Assembly (NCBI GenBank): GCA_022447095.1
Contig: JAKUUP010000015.1
Coordinates: forward strand, 1-40,429
DNA length: 40,429 nucleotides
From: Candidatus Thalassarchaeum betae
Lineage (GTDB): Archaea; Thermoplasmatota; Poseidoniia; Poseidoniales; Thalassarchaeaceae
Direction of reading: 5' to 3'
The notes under the pieces: generated by a model
Told to the model about the DNA's origin: nothing
Seen by the model: only the letters and a program-made list of their open reading frames with translations
The model's database searches: none
Position numbers and translations under genes: made by a program
In this document: positions 8,436 to 16,493 of the stretch, piece after piece
How the letters are laid out: each line of letters starts with the position of its first letter
How positions within the stretch are numbered: the stretch's first letter is position 1

Positions 8436-9298
8436 CGGTCTTCGGAACCGGTCGAGCCAACGGTGGGATATCGATACTCCACGCCGCAGGGCTGGGCAAG
8501 GGCTGCTCCGTCGGCCTCCAACTAGAAACCCAGGTCAGTCTGGTCGAAGGGCCGGCTTTCGCACCACAGGACGAGCACAGGGTGCTCGACTCAGTGCTTG
8601 CTGTATGGGGCGAGTTCGGCTACCCGACGCCTGACGGCACCGGGTGGAGGGTCGAAACCGAGGTTCCTGTGGGGCAGGGTCTGAAATCGAGCGCTGCCCT
8701 AGCCTGCGCAGCCGCCCGGGCTCTTAACGAGGCATCGTGGACGGGGCTTTCCGACCCCCAGATAGTCGACATTGCAGTCGCTGCACAGAGAAGGTCGGGC
8801 TGCACCCTCACGGGCAGCATGGACGACGCATGGGCCGCAATCTCACCCGGGTGGAAGTTAGTAGACCCTGAGCAGGCTTCGCATGACTCAATTCTGCTTG
8901 AAGGCGACATCGAGACCGGCTTGTCCGTGCTCGTAGCCCTAAGGGGCCCTAGGAACGGGCGCGTCGAGCCTGAAGCCTTCGCAAATCAGTCGAAATTGTT
9001 TGAGCGGGCCCTGGCTTCGCTTTCCAGCGGCTCCATCTTCACAGCAATGTCCGCCAATGGGATGGCGGTGGCCGCGGCGACCGGGGATGACGAGGCCCTT
9101 CGAATTTGCAACTCGGCTATCGCCAGAGGCGCGATTTCTGCTGGGGTTACTGGCTCTGGACCAGCGATCGCAATCATCTGCTACGAACAGCACGCGGATT
9201 CGCTCGCCGAGTTCGTGCGCGAATCCGAAATGGAGGTCATAGCGGCGGCATTCACCCAATCCCGGATGCAGAGCGAGGAGGCGTCCCGATGGGAATGA
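8432..9298 (+). CDS. Shikimate kinase, archaeal GHMP type
   Basis: 288 residues. Archaeal shikimate kinases belong to the GHMP kinase superfamily and are unrelated to bacterial AroK. The GHMP ATP-binding motif is visible as VPVGQGLKSSAALACAAA at about residue 76. A conserved C-terminal stretch GAISAGVTGSGPAIAIIC fits the glycine-rich motif 3. The enzyme phosphorylates shikimate at the 3-hydroxyl. The ATG overlaps the stop of the 3-dehydroquinate synthase gene, and its own stop overlaps the start of chorismate synthase, so all four genes are tightly coupled. The dehydratase, shikimate dehydrogenase and EPSP synthase genes are not in this window. Confidence 0.92.
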   Translation: MTVFGTGRANGGISILHAAGLGKGCSVGLQLETQVSLVEGPAFAPQDEHRVLDSVLAVWGEFGYPTPDGTGWRVETEVPVGQGLKSSAALACAAARALNEASWTGLSDPQIVDIAVAAQRRSGCTLTGSMDDAWAAISPGWKLVDPEQASHDSILLEGDIETGLSVLVALRGPRNGRVEPEAFANQSKLFERALASLSSGSIFTAMSANGMAVAAATGDDEALRICNSAIARGAISAGVTGSGPAIAIICYEQHADSLAEFVRESEMEVIAAAFTQSRMQSEEASRWE

Positions 9299-10395
9299 GG
9301 TTCGGAGACAGCCTCCAAGTCACCCTCTTCGGTGAGAGTCACGGCTCTTGTGTCGGCGCCCTCATCGAAGGGATGCCAGCAGGCACCCCGATCGACCCAG
9401 CCGCCCTAGTCGAGGACATAGCTAGGCGGCGTCCAGGGCGCAAGGGCCTCTCCACTCGCTCTGAGCGCGACGAGTGTGAGATTCTCTCCGGTGTCTACGA
9501 AGGCAGGGCCACTGGCTGGCCGATACTCCTGCTCACCCGTAACTCAGATGTGCGCTCGTCCGACTACTCCTTCCTCCCCGACCATCCCCGTCCAGGTCAC
9601 GCAGACATGGCCGAGGGCATCCGCTTGGGTGGCGCCAACGACCCTCGCGGCGGCGGCTCACAGTCCGCTCGCCTAACTTTCGGACTGGTCTCCGCCGGCA
9701 GTCAGGTCAGGGCTCTGCTGGATGACGTAGGCTGGTCCTGTGCCGCTCATCTCCACAGCATTGGTGAAGTCAGTGCTAAGCCTCTTTTCGAGTTGGAGAG
9801 GACCGCGGCTTTGGACCCAGCCAGTGACATGGGTCGTCTGAACTGCAGAGACTCGGAGGCGGCGACTAGGATGTCGGAGCACCTTGAGTCAGTAAGAAAA
9901 GAACTCGACACCATTGGCTCGACAGTCGAACTTCTGATTGAAGGACTCCCTCTTGGCGTGGGCGAGCCGTGGTTCGACGGTATCGAACCAGCTCTCGCAC
10001 GCGGGCTGATGGCGATACCCGGAGCCCGGGCCGTCGAGTTCGCCCATGGCATCGACTCGTCATCGATGCGCGGCTCACAGCACAACGATGCTTGGCTTCC
10101 AGGTGATGCCGAACCGACTCCTGAGGGCGCCCAGACCGGTCAGGCCGACGGCGTCCTCGGAGGCCGTTCCACCAGCGCTCCCATCAGAGCCAAAGTTCAC
10201 TTCAAGCCGCCCAGCAGTTTGCCTCGAGAGCAGTTCACGCTACATCTACCCAGCAATCAGGTACGCCCGCTCAAGGTCGGAGGCAGGCATGACCCTGTCA
10301 TCGGCCCAAGGGCTGCTCCCATCGTAGAAGCAGTCGCGATGCTGGTCATCGCGGACCTCGGGATGCTCGGCGGTTTCATTGGCGAGGCTGAGTGA
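9289..10395 (+). CDS. aroC: Chorismate synthase
   Basis: Converts 5-enolpyruvylshikimate 3-phosphate to chorismate with reduced FMN. About 368 residues with family signatures in order: FGESHG near the N-terminus, GRKGLSTRSERDE, the RPGHAD box, a DPRGGGSQSAR box, MRGSQHND, the GGRSTSAPI box and the C-terminal GRHDPVIGPRAAPI. The start is ATG 9289 or ATG 9295; the latter gives an exact ATGA overlap with the shikimate kinase stop. The open frame reaches back to 9106 but that part lies inside the kinase gene. The stop abuts the stop of the convergent membrane protein gene, the two forming TGATCA. Confidence 0.96.
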   Translation: MGMRFGDSLQVTLFGESHGSCVGALIEGMPAGTPIDPAALVEDIARRRPGRKGLSTRSERDECEILSGVYEGRATGWPILLLTRNSDVRSSDYSFLPDHPRPGHADMAEGIRLGGANDPRGGGSQSARLTFGLVSAGSQVRALLDDVGWSCAAHLHSIGEVSAKPLFELERTAALDPASDMGRLNCRDSEAATRMSEHLESVRKELDTIGSTVELLIEGLPLGVGEPWFDGIEPALARGLMAIPGARAVEFAHGIDSSSMRGSQHNDAWLPGDAEPTPEGAQTGQADGVLGGRSTSAPIRAKVHFKPPSSLPREQFTLHLPSNQVRPLKVGGRHDPVIGPRAAPIVEAVAMLVIADLGMLGGFIGEAE

Positions 10396-11331
10396 TCAGA
10401 CGTCCTTCTCGCGCATCTGCTGGATTCGAAGAGGCAGGTTGACCGCGAACATAGCCGCTATTACCGTGAACACCATGATGGTGCCGAGGGCGACTCCGTA
10501 GACACTCGTCAACTCAACGCTTTCCCCTAACCTCTCTGCTGACACCTCGTCGAAGATCCCAACAAAAGCAGGGATAATCAGGTTGATCATCAGCGTCACC
10601 AGTGCGACCGCGGCAGCGATGACGGGCGTGATGGCCAGCGCTTTGTGGTAGCGCGAGGTGATCTTGGTGACTTGCATTACGTACACCTCACCGGTCCGAA
10701 TCGATGTATCCAGCATAGAGAATCGGATGATGCCGCTGGTTAGTTCCATGTACATTACCAGAAACACCGCGTAGAAGATTAGCAGGAGTTTCTGCGATAT
10801 CTCCCCTTCGGGGAGAAGGTCGAGCCCAAACTCGACCTTGCTGCCGGCGAATCGCAGAGTCACTAGGATGAGCAGGACATAGGAGACCAGTATCGCCCTC
10901 TGGTCTCTCTGGAAGATTCCGTACATCCCGCCTACCAGGCCGGACAGTATGATGATCATGTGAAGAATACCGCCGAAGGTAGGGAATCCCAGCATGTTAG
11001 TGATTGTGAACCAGATAGTTCCCGATACGGGAGTCACCATGAAGGTCAGGAAACAGAGCACGAACAGCACTCCGGCTGAACCCATCTGTAGCGAGGAGAC
11101 CATTCTGTCCGGCGGCAGAAATTTCATCGTGCTGACGATTGGCCCCCCGAAGAACGACTCGATGACGCTTGGAACGTGGACTTCTGGAATCGCATCCGCC
11201 GGAATCTCAGAACTATGCTTCAGGTTACCTGCTGCCTTCCTGCGGCTCGGGGGTGCAGACTTCACAGTCTTTCCCTCGTACAGGTGAGCCGTGTCGCTAG
11301 CATCTTCCACTGCAATATCCTCGTCGGCCAT
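10396..11331 (-). CDS. Multispanning membrane protein of unknown function
   Basis: 311 residues with a hydrophilic N-terminal tail of about 75 residues, rich in Lys/Arg/Ser, and then about six hydrophobic segments between residues 80 and 300. No catalytic motif is recognised. It is the last gene of the run DUF4350-MoxR-DUF58-this gene, 13 bases behind the DUF58 gene with a GGTGAG-like ribosome site before its ATG. Multispanning proteins of unknown function commonly accompany MoxR/DUF58 pairs and may form the membrane part of the system; this is inferred from position. Confidence 0.75.
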   Translation of the reverse strand: MADEDIAVEDASDTAHLYEGKTVKSAPPSRRKAAGNLKHSSEIPADAIPEVHVPSVIESFFGGPIVSTMKFLPPDRMVSSLQMGSAGVLFVLCFLTFMVTPVSGTIWFTITNMLGFPTFGGILHMIIILSGLVGGMYGIFQRDQRAILVSYVLLILVTLRFAGSKVEFGLDLLPEGEISQKLLLIFYAVFLVMYMELTSGIIRFSMLDTSIRTGEVYVMQVTKITSRYHKALAITPVIAAAVALVTLMINLIIPAFVGIFDEVSAERLGESVELTSVYGVALGTIMVFTVIAAMFAVNLPLRIQQMREKDV

Positions 11332-11344
11332 AACGTCTCACCCC

Positions 11345-12664
11345 CTAGAATCCTCTCGCCCCTGCTAGAGCGGTGTTGAGCAGCATGTCCGGCTCCCAAT
11401 CCATCACGTTTGCACCTAGGCCGCGCAATTCGCTGAGCAGAATGTCCCGCTCGGTCTTGAGGACCTCATAACCGGTCCTGTCGAGTCGCCTTGCGTCGAA
11501 CTCGAACTCAAGGCTGCTCGGCGATAGGATAGTCACGTCGAAATTCCTCGATCTGAGGTCACGTACAGCGTCGATAACCGTTGGATCGTCCTCGAGCGGA
11601 CTCATGATGATGACCGGACTGCCTCGGTTGATGTGTGGCATGATTCTGTTGGTCACCACCCTCAGTGGTGTGTTGCCCTTGGCCATCGCACCTGCCAGTT
11701 TTGTTAGGAGGACATACAGTTGCTTCTTACCGGTGTCTCGGTCGACTGAGACAATCTCATCGCCATAGGTGACGAGACCGACCGAATCACGGCGGGACAA
11801 GAAGTACTGTGACAGGCTCGCAGCAGCTCTGGTGCTGTACACCAATGAATTCCGGCTCACAGGGCCAGTCTCTGCGACCGACCTGCTGTCGACAATCAGG
11901 ATGATGTCGCTGACGGCGTCTCGTTCGTACTCGTTCACCATCATCTTGCCACCACTGCGAGCGGTGGCGTTCCAGTTGACCTTCCTCATCGGGTCTCCAG
12001 GGATGTATTCTCGCAGGTTGTAGAAGTTCGAGCCCTCACCGGGGTTGCGGATGTTTACGGCTCCGGTGAAGATTTTCGGAACCCTGCTCTTGATCATGGC
12101 GTCCTTGATGTCCTCCATCTTTGGGAAGACTAGGAAGTCGTCGTAGAGGTGTATCTCACGCTCGTTGTGGAACAGCCCGAAGGCGTCCTGTACTCGTATG
12201 CATACTGGGCCGAGTGTGTAGAATCCCCTCAGGGGCGTCTCGATGGTGTACGAGATTTCTGTCTCTCGCTGGGGGCCGAGTTCCATCAGCACGTAGTTAG
12301 CGCCCTTCTTGATGCGCATTACCTCCGGTACTCTGTCACGGACCTCCAGAACCTTGGAGAGATTTGAACGGTTCTGGATCCTCAAAGTGACATCGATCTC
12401 GCCATCCTCGAATATCCTAACAGAGGAAACTCGACGAAGTGCCGAAACTGAGTGCAATTGGATTCCCTCGTCGGTTTCGGCATCGTCCATCCTCCTCCCG
12501 GATGCCGCGACATCCGCGTGTGAGGTTCGGAACGCCGCCCAGGTTAGGAAAGACAGCAGCACCACAGCGACTGTCACCAACTGGGGGTTGCGTAGGACGA
12601 GGCCGAGCAGATAGAGAGCGATAGCCAGCGCTGCGAACATCGCTGACTTTCGGCTCCATGCCAC
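11345..12664 (-). CDS. DUF58 domain protein
   Basis: 439 residues. Two hydrophobic segments lie at about 8-45, followed by a beta-rich region. The DUF58 core begins with NPGEGSNFYNLREY, then PGDPMRKVNWNATARSG. The C-terminal part resembles a von Willebrand A fold, with IILIVDSRS in the place of the metal site. DUF58 proteins are regularly encoded next to MoxR ATPases, which are thought to act as chaperones for vWA-type partners; that arrangement is present here. The start is GTG at 12664, supported by an AGGAGGT ribosome site eight bases upstream (12671-12678). Confidence 0.9.
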   Translation of the reverse strand: MAWSRKSAMFAALAIALYLLGLVLRNPQLVTVAVVLLSFLTWAAFRTSHADVAASGRRMDDAETDEGIQLHSVSALRRVSSVRIFEDGEIDVTLRIQNRSNLSKVLEVRDRVPEVMRIKKGANYVLMELGPQRETEISYTIETPLRGFYTLGPVCIRVQDAFGLFHNEREIHLYDDFLVFPKMEDIKDAMIKSRVPKIFTGAVNIRNPGEGSNFYNLREYIPGDPMRKVNWNATARSGGKMMVNEYERDAVSDIILIVDSRSVAETGPVSRNSLVYSTRAAASLSQYFLSRRDSVGLVTYGDEIVSVDRDTGKKQLYVLLTKLAGAMAKGNTPLRVVTNRIMPHINRGSPVIIMSPLEDDPTVIDAVRDLRSRNFDVTILSPSSLEFEFDARRLDRTGYEVLKTERDILLSELRGLGANVMDWEPDMLLNTALAGARGF

Positions 12665-12702
12665 GCCCCCTACCTCCTAATTCGGACTCCTTTGCATCTT
12701 CC

Positions 12703-13758
12703 TCAAACGGTAGGGACCGGCACTTGGCGAAGGACGTCTTGGATGACTTCCCCGCTCTGGAGTCCCTTGATCTGATGTTCTGGCTTCAAGATAAGTCGGT
12801 GTGCCACTGCCAATTCTGCGATTGACTTCACATCGTCAGGCGTTACGAAGTCGCGGCCGCGCATCGCCGCAGCGGCGCGAGCAGTCTTGAGCAGAGCCTG
12901 CGAACCTCTCGGCGAGGAGCCGACGAGAACTCGTGCGTCCTCGCGGGTTCTGGCGACTATCTCGACCATATACAGTCTGACAGCGGGATCGACGTAGACA
13001 TCCTCGATAGCCTGCTGCATGGCGACGACTCGGGCTGGGTCGGTGATGGTCTCTACTTCGACAGCGTCCTTCTTCCTAGCGATACGGCGGTTGAGGATTT
13101 CGACCTCGTCAGCGCGGTCTGGGTATCCGACACTCATCTTCATCATGAAACGGTCGAGCTGAGCCTCAGGCAGCGGGTAGGTACCTTCCTGTTCGACCGG
13201 GTTTTGGGTTGCCATGGTCAGGAACGGCGCCGGTAGTTTGTGAGTAACTACGCCGACCGTGACTTGCAACTCCTGCATGGCCTCTAGAAGGGCCGCTTGC
13301 GTCTTTGGTGGCGCCCTGTTGATCTCGTCAGAAAGCAGTAGATTGCAGAAGATGGGCCCTGGCTTGAAGGTAAACTCGCCCTTCTTCGCGTCGTAGATAT
13401 TCGTGCCTGTGATGTCTGCTGGGAGCAGGTCAGGTGTGAACTGTACACGCTTGAAGTCGCATCCCAACGCATCTGCGAAGGTGTTGGTCATCAGGGTCTT
13501 AGCTAGTCCGGGGTAGTCCTCAAACAGCAGGTTGCCGTTCGATAAGATGTCCACAAGGACGTTATCGATTACGTGTGCCTTTCCGATGATGACCTTCTGC
13601 ACTTCGGTGCTAATGGCCCCTCCGATCGCGCCGACCGCAGTCAACTTCTGACTCATCTTCTTCTTTCCACGTGCGGCGTCGGCCTTCTTCGCGTAACCCT
13701 TCTCGACATTATCTGGCGGGGCTTTTTCAGTTTTCTTTGCTGGTGGTGGTGCATTCAT
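12703..13758 (-). CDS. MoxR-family AAA+ ATPase
   Basis: AAA+ ATPase of the MoxR type. Walker A is DYPGLAKT, Walker B is LLLSDEINRAPPKTQAALLE, and the sensor region reads ATQNPVEQEGTYPLPEAQLDR. The C-terminal lid contains the SPRGSQALLKTARA block typical of the family. MoxR proteins are believed to help assemble or activate complexes with vWA/DUF58 partners. I place the start at 13758 (351 residues): the strong GGAG ribosome site at 13767-13770 is eight bases from that ATG but only two from the in-frame ATG at 13764. The first 35 residues are Lys/Pro/Ala-rich and probably disordered. Confidence 0.92.
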   Translation of the reverse strand: MNAPPPAKKTEKAPPDNVEKGYAKKADAARGKKKMSQKLTAVGAIGGAISTEVQKVIIGKAHVIDNVLVDILSNGNLLFEDYPGLAKTLMTNTFADALGCDFKRVQFTPDLLPADITGTNIYDAKKGEFTFKPGPIFCNLLLSDEINRAPPKTQAALLEAMQELQVTVGVVTHKLPAPFLTMATQNPVEQEGTYPLPEAQLDRFMMKMSVGYPDRADEVEILNRRIARKKDAVEVETITDPARVVAMQQAIEDVYVDPAVRLYMVEIVARTREDARVLVGSSPRGSQALLKTARAAAAMRGRDFVTPDDVKSIAELAVAHRLILKPEHQIKGLQSGEVIQDVLRQVPVPTV

Positions 13759-13766
13759 TTTCATCT

Positions 13767-13775
13767 CTCCTTTTT
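13767..13775 (-). promoter_or_regulatory. Ribosome binding site for the MoxR gene
   Basis: On the minus strand the sequence AAAAAGGAG lies just before two in-frame ATG codons. Its spacing is right for the second ATG (13758) and too short for the first (13764), so it decides the start. It lies in the 18-base gap behind the DUF4350 stop codon. Confidence 0.6.
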
Positions 13776-13776
13776 T

Positions 13777-15381
13777 TCAACTATTTTTGCCCCATCGTCT
13801 GATTGCCTGCATTAGCTGGCGCAGTTCTTTGGGGGAGTAGGTTCGGCTCTGACTGTATGCCAGTTCTACGAGCCGGGGGTCGCCAATCATTGATTGGATC
13901 TCAGATGGCGGTTTTGCGGCCATTTGGTCACGAGTCAAGTCGTGGTGGACCCTGATTTTAGTGAATAGAGACTGTTGGACGCGAAGGCGGTATGTGCTCG
14001 GGTCGAGCTTATTGGGCCGTTGGTTGAATTTAGTAAGGTCGAACACGTGACGCCAGTTCTCCTTCTCGGGGACAACCATCATGGCCACCAGTAGGAGCAG
14101 GCCGACATTCAGCACGACCAGCCACTTGAGGAAGGTGTTCGAAGTCAGCAGTACTACGGTGCCCATGGTCTCGACGAACGGCGCGGAGACCACTCCGGTG
14201 ATGTGGCGACTCTCGTCGAAGACGACTTGGAACTCCCCCTCATCGTTTCTGATTTCGCCGGACAACTCTAGGTTGTCGAACTCCATCATTGAATGAATCA
14301 GGAGATCATAGTAGACCTCGTTGCCTTGCCACTCGTTGTTGTCGTGAATCTCTTGCATCCAGCAACTTCCGATGACACCCTCGCAGGAAGGGCTCAAACC
14401 GGTCGCGACTGCCTGGGGCAGGGTCCACAGCCGGTTGGAGAAGGCCTCCTCATCGGAGACGAAGACGATGCTGCCGGTTACGTGCAACTCGCCGATGTCT
14501 CCGCCTACTAGGCCACCCTGTCCGGTGCGAACCCGGTCATAAGCGGCGATGTTTGGGTAATCGAAGCGAATCATCAGTGTCAGATCACCGGGGGCTGGGT
14601 TCAGCGCGTTGCTAGCATCGCCATCACCCATGAGGTCGATGAAAGCCGACGACGAGGCCCTAGCGAGTACCTTGACGTCCCTGTGTTCAGGTTCTTCAGT
14701 ATCTTTGAGTGATGGCTCAAACTTCATACCCGTGGGAGAGCGGAACATAACTGGAATCCTGCAAGAGACAGGGTTTTCGTTGACAATCTGGAACTCAGAG
14801 CACCCCTTCCTAGAAGCCCCCGCCCCCATCCCGTCGACGTCCTCCTGCACTGCGGCGACGCTCCAGACATTCTGCCATGAGGGATAGAGCGGCCCATTAT
14901 CGTCGTATTCGAGCCAGTGCTGATTTTCGTCGTTCAGCGGGTGTCCGAAGTAAGTGACCCCGAACTTGGTGGCCAGCCGGTTTGCGTTCGTTCCATCGGC
15001 TGCGACAATCACCTTGCCACCCTTCTCAGTAACGAAGTCGTATATCGCATCAGCTTCAGTCTCGTCAATAGGCTTCTCTGGAGCGATAATCAGGAGCATG
15101 GTGCGATGAGGATCCTTCCAGTCATTGACCAGCATTGGCGTGGACATCGTGTTGGCGATGAAATAACCGTCATCCGAATCCTCGCCATCATCATCAGGAT
15201 CAGCGAGCGAGTCCCGCATGTCGGAGAGTTGGTACAACTCCTCATTTTCGTATGCAGAATAGGCGGTCGACTTGCCCATCACGAACAGCATCGGAAGTAG
15301 TAGTAGGAGCACTATGGTAATCGCCAAGGATCCAACCACGTAGGTGGTGAATTGGATTTCTTCCTTTGCCTCATCAGCCAT
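13777..15381 (-). CDS. DUF4350-like membrane protein
   Basis: 534 residues. A membrane segment at about 14-36 is followed by a large extracytoplasmic region. Residues 95-145 contain the DUF4350-like core, with IIAPEKPIDETEADAIYDFV and then GGKVIVAADGTNANRLA, resembling a glutamine-amidotransferase-like fold. A second membrane segment lies at about 415-437, before a cytoplasmic tail of about 90 basic residues. Genes of this kind commonly head operons with MoxR and DUF58, and this one does: MoxR follows within 20 bases. Substrate and role are unknown. A weak GGTAGGA ribosome site precedes the ATG. Confidence 0.82.
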   Translation of the reverse strand: MADEAKEEIQFTTYVVGSLAITIVLLLLLPMLFVMGKSTAYSAYENEELYQLSDMRDSLADPDDDGEDSDDGYFIANTMSTPMLVNDWKDPHRTMLLIIAPEKPIDETEADAIYDFVTEKGGKVIVAADGTNANRLATKFGVTYFGHPLNDENQHWLEYDDNGPLYPSWQNVWSVAAVQEDVDGMGAGASRKGCSEFQIVNENPVSCRIPVMFRSPTGMKFEPSLKDTEEPEHRDVKVLARASSSAFIDLMGDGDASNALNPAPGDLTLMIRFDYPNIAAYDRVRTGQGGLVGGDIGELHVTGSIVFVSDEEAFSNRLWTLPQAVATGLSPSCEGVIGSCWMQEIHDNNEWQGNEVYYDLLIHSMMEFDNLELSGEIRNDEGEFQVVFDESRHITGVVSAPFVETMGTVVLLTSNTFLKWLVVLNVGLLLLVAMMVVPEKENWRHVFDLTKFNQRPNKLDPSTYRLRVQQSLFTKIRVHHDLTRDQMAAKPPSEIQSMIGDPRLVELAYSQSRTYSPKELRQLMQAIRRWGKNS

Positions 15382-15547
15382 ACAGATTCCTACCTTTTAC
15401 CAAATTGTATGCTATGGCAGCACCTACGGTGCTTAGGCGAGCGTCATTTTACAGTTATATGTTGCTGATATTAGTTTGTTCTAACGAGTTGATTTCATCA
15501 TCTTCAGTGTTCTTTATGCACCTTCTCAGTACTGTGGTATCAGCGCC
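15382..15547 (-). promoter_or_regulatory. AT-rich upstream region of the DUF4350-MoxR-DUF58 operon
   Basis: 166 bases without a gene, clearly more AT-rich than the flanks. On the minus strand, TATA-like stretches occur as ATATAACT (15453-15460) and as CATACAATTTGG about 25 bases before the ATG. A small inverted repeat, AGCACC/GGTGCT with a TAC spacer, lies at 15419-15433. A promoter for the minus-strand operon is likely here, but the exact TATA box is not certain. Confidence 0.4.
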
Positions 15548-16492
15548 TCAGTCCCCTGCTAATGAACATCTACGATTGCTGACGAACAATGCTACTGCCA
15601 GAGCGCATAATAGTGACGCTATACTAGGCGCCGGCAGGCTTGAACTAACCACCTCTACAGGATCACTCGGATCGTCAGGTTCAGTGGTGTCTTCAGGATT
15701 TTCTAAGGGGGGCTCGACCACAACCGTTGTCTCGTCGCTGGCGAGTGCCGAGCCACCAGAATTCATCGCCCCGTTAGAGGAGACGGTGACCTCGATTTTG
15801 CAGTTCCTGCGGGGATGACTCTCGGATGCAGTGGCTACGAGGTCTGCCTCAGTCATCTGGCCCGCGCCGATGTCTCTAGTCATTAGCACGTCCAGTCCGT
15901 TGTTGGTAGTCAGCAGCGGGCAGTTGTCTGTGACCTCGACTTCACCGATCTTGTCCTGCACGTTTCCCCTGTTGGACACAGTGACTCGTAGGATGACGTC
16001 CGAGCCTGCGTTAATCGGGCCGACAGGGTCAGCGAGGTCGATTTCCATCGAATAGATCGTCGGAATCTTCAGCTCGCCGGTGGCTTCACGGCTCTCTCCC
16101 GGCAGACCGATGGGCAGACCCGCCCTAGAAATCAGGTTGGCTGTGATAGTGAACCCCTCCTTGGAGTCCGCTGCGAAACTCCAGACATCTATACCGGTCA
16201 CTGAGAGTGTGAATGACTTGTTCGTACCGCCGCTAATGGTCTCTGACTCAGGACCATCGGCCTCGCCGCCGAAGGGAATTTCGTACTCGAACTCGACCTC
16301 GATATCCAATACCTCCTCATTATCAACGAAGAACTGAATCGTTGACCTCCCTTCCTTATCGACGTTGAAGGGAATATCTTCATTGTCGTCATGGTATTCG
16401 ATTCCGAGGTCCCATGCGCCCAACTGGCCCTGCACAGGCATCGCTGAGGCTAGAAGCAGGAATGAGATGCCGATACTCAATCCAGATTTCAT
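15548..16492 (-). CDS. Secreted, C-terminally anchored protein with a CARDB-like domain
   Basis: 314 residues. The N-terminus is a clear signal peptide (MKSGLSIGISFLLLASAMPVQG) with cleavage likely near residue 22. Two beta-rich regions follow; the second (about 170-255, with VILRVTVSNRGN) resembles CARDB/adhesion-type Ig-like domains of archaeal surface proteins. An acidic, Pro/Thr-rich linker leads to LPAPS, a hydrophobic stretch and Arg-Arg, the same tripartite form as PGF-CTERM but without the PGF residues. The gene starts one base after the stop of the molybdenum hydroxylase FAD subunit, so it appears to be part of that operon. No catalytic residues are evident. Confidence 0.78.
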   Translation of the reverse strand: MKSGLSIGISFLLLASAMPVQGQLGAWDLGIEYHDDNEDIPFNVDKEGRSTIQFFVDNEEVLDIEVEFEYEIPFGGEADGPESETISGGTNKSFTLSVTGIDVWSFAADSKEGFTITANLISRAGLPIGLPGESREATGELKIPTIYSMEIDLADPVGPINAGSDVILRVTVSNRGNVQDKIGEVEVTDNCPLLTTNNGLDVLMTRDIGAGQMTEADLVATASESHPRRNCKIEVTVSSNGAMNSGGSALASDETTVVVEPPLENPEDTTEPDDPSDPVEVVSSSLPAPSIASLLCALAVALFVSNRRCSLAGD

Positions 16493-16493
16493 A

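Noticed and set aside
9106-9288. 61-codon N-terminal extension of chorismate synthase
   Set aside because: It lies inside the shikimate kinase gene in another frame and has no similarity to the family N-terminus.
15419-15433. AGCACC-TAC-GGTGCT as a terminator
   Set aside because: Only 6 bp, more than 100 bases behind the nearest stop on that strand, and no T-run; kept only as a note in the promoter region.
15366-15818. 150-residue plus-strand open frame across the AT-rich gap
   Set aside because: Ser/Thr-rich sequence antisense to the C-terminal tail of the secreted protein, with no start signal or conserved motif.
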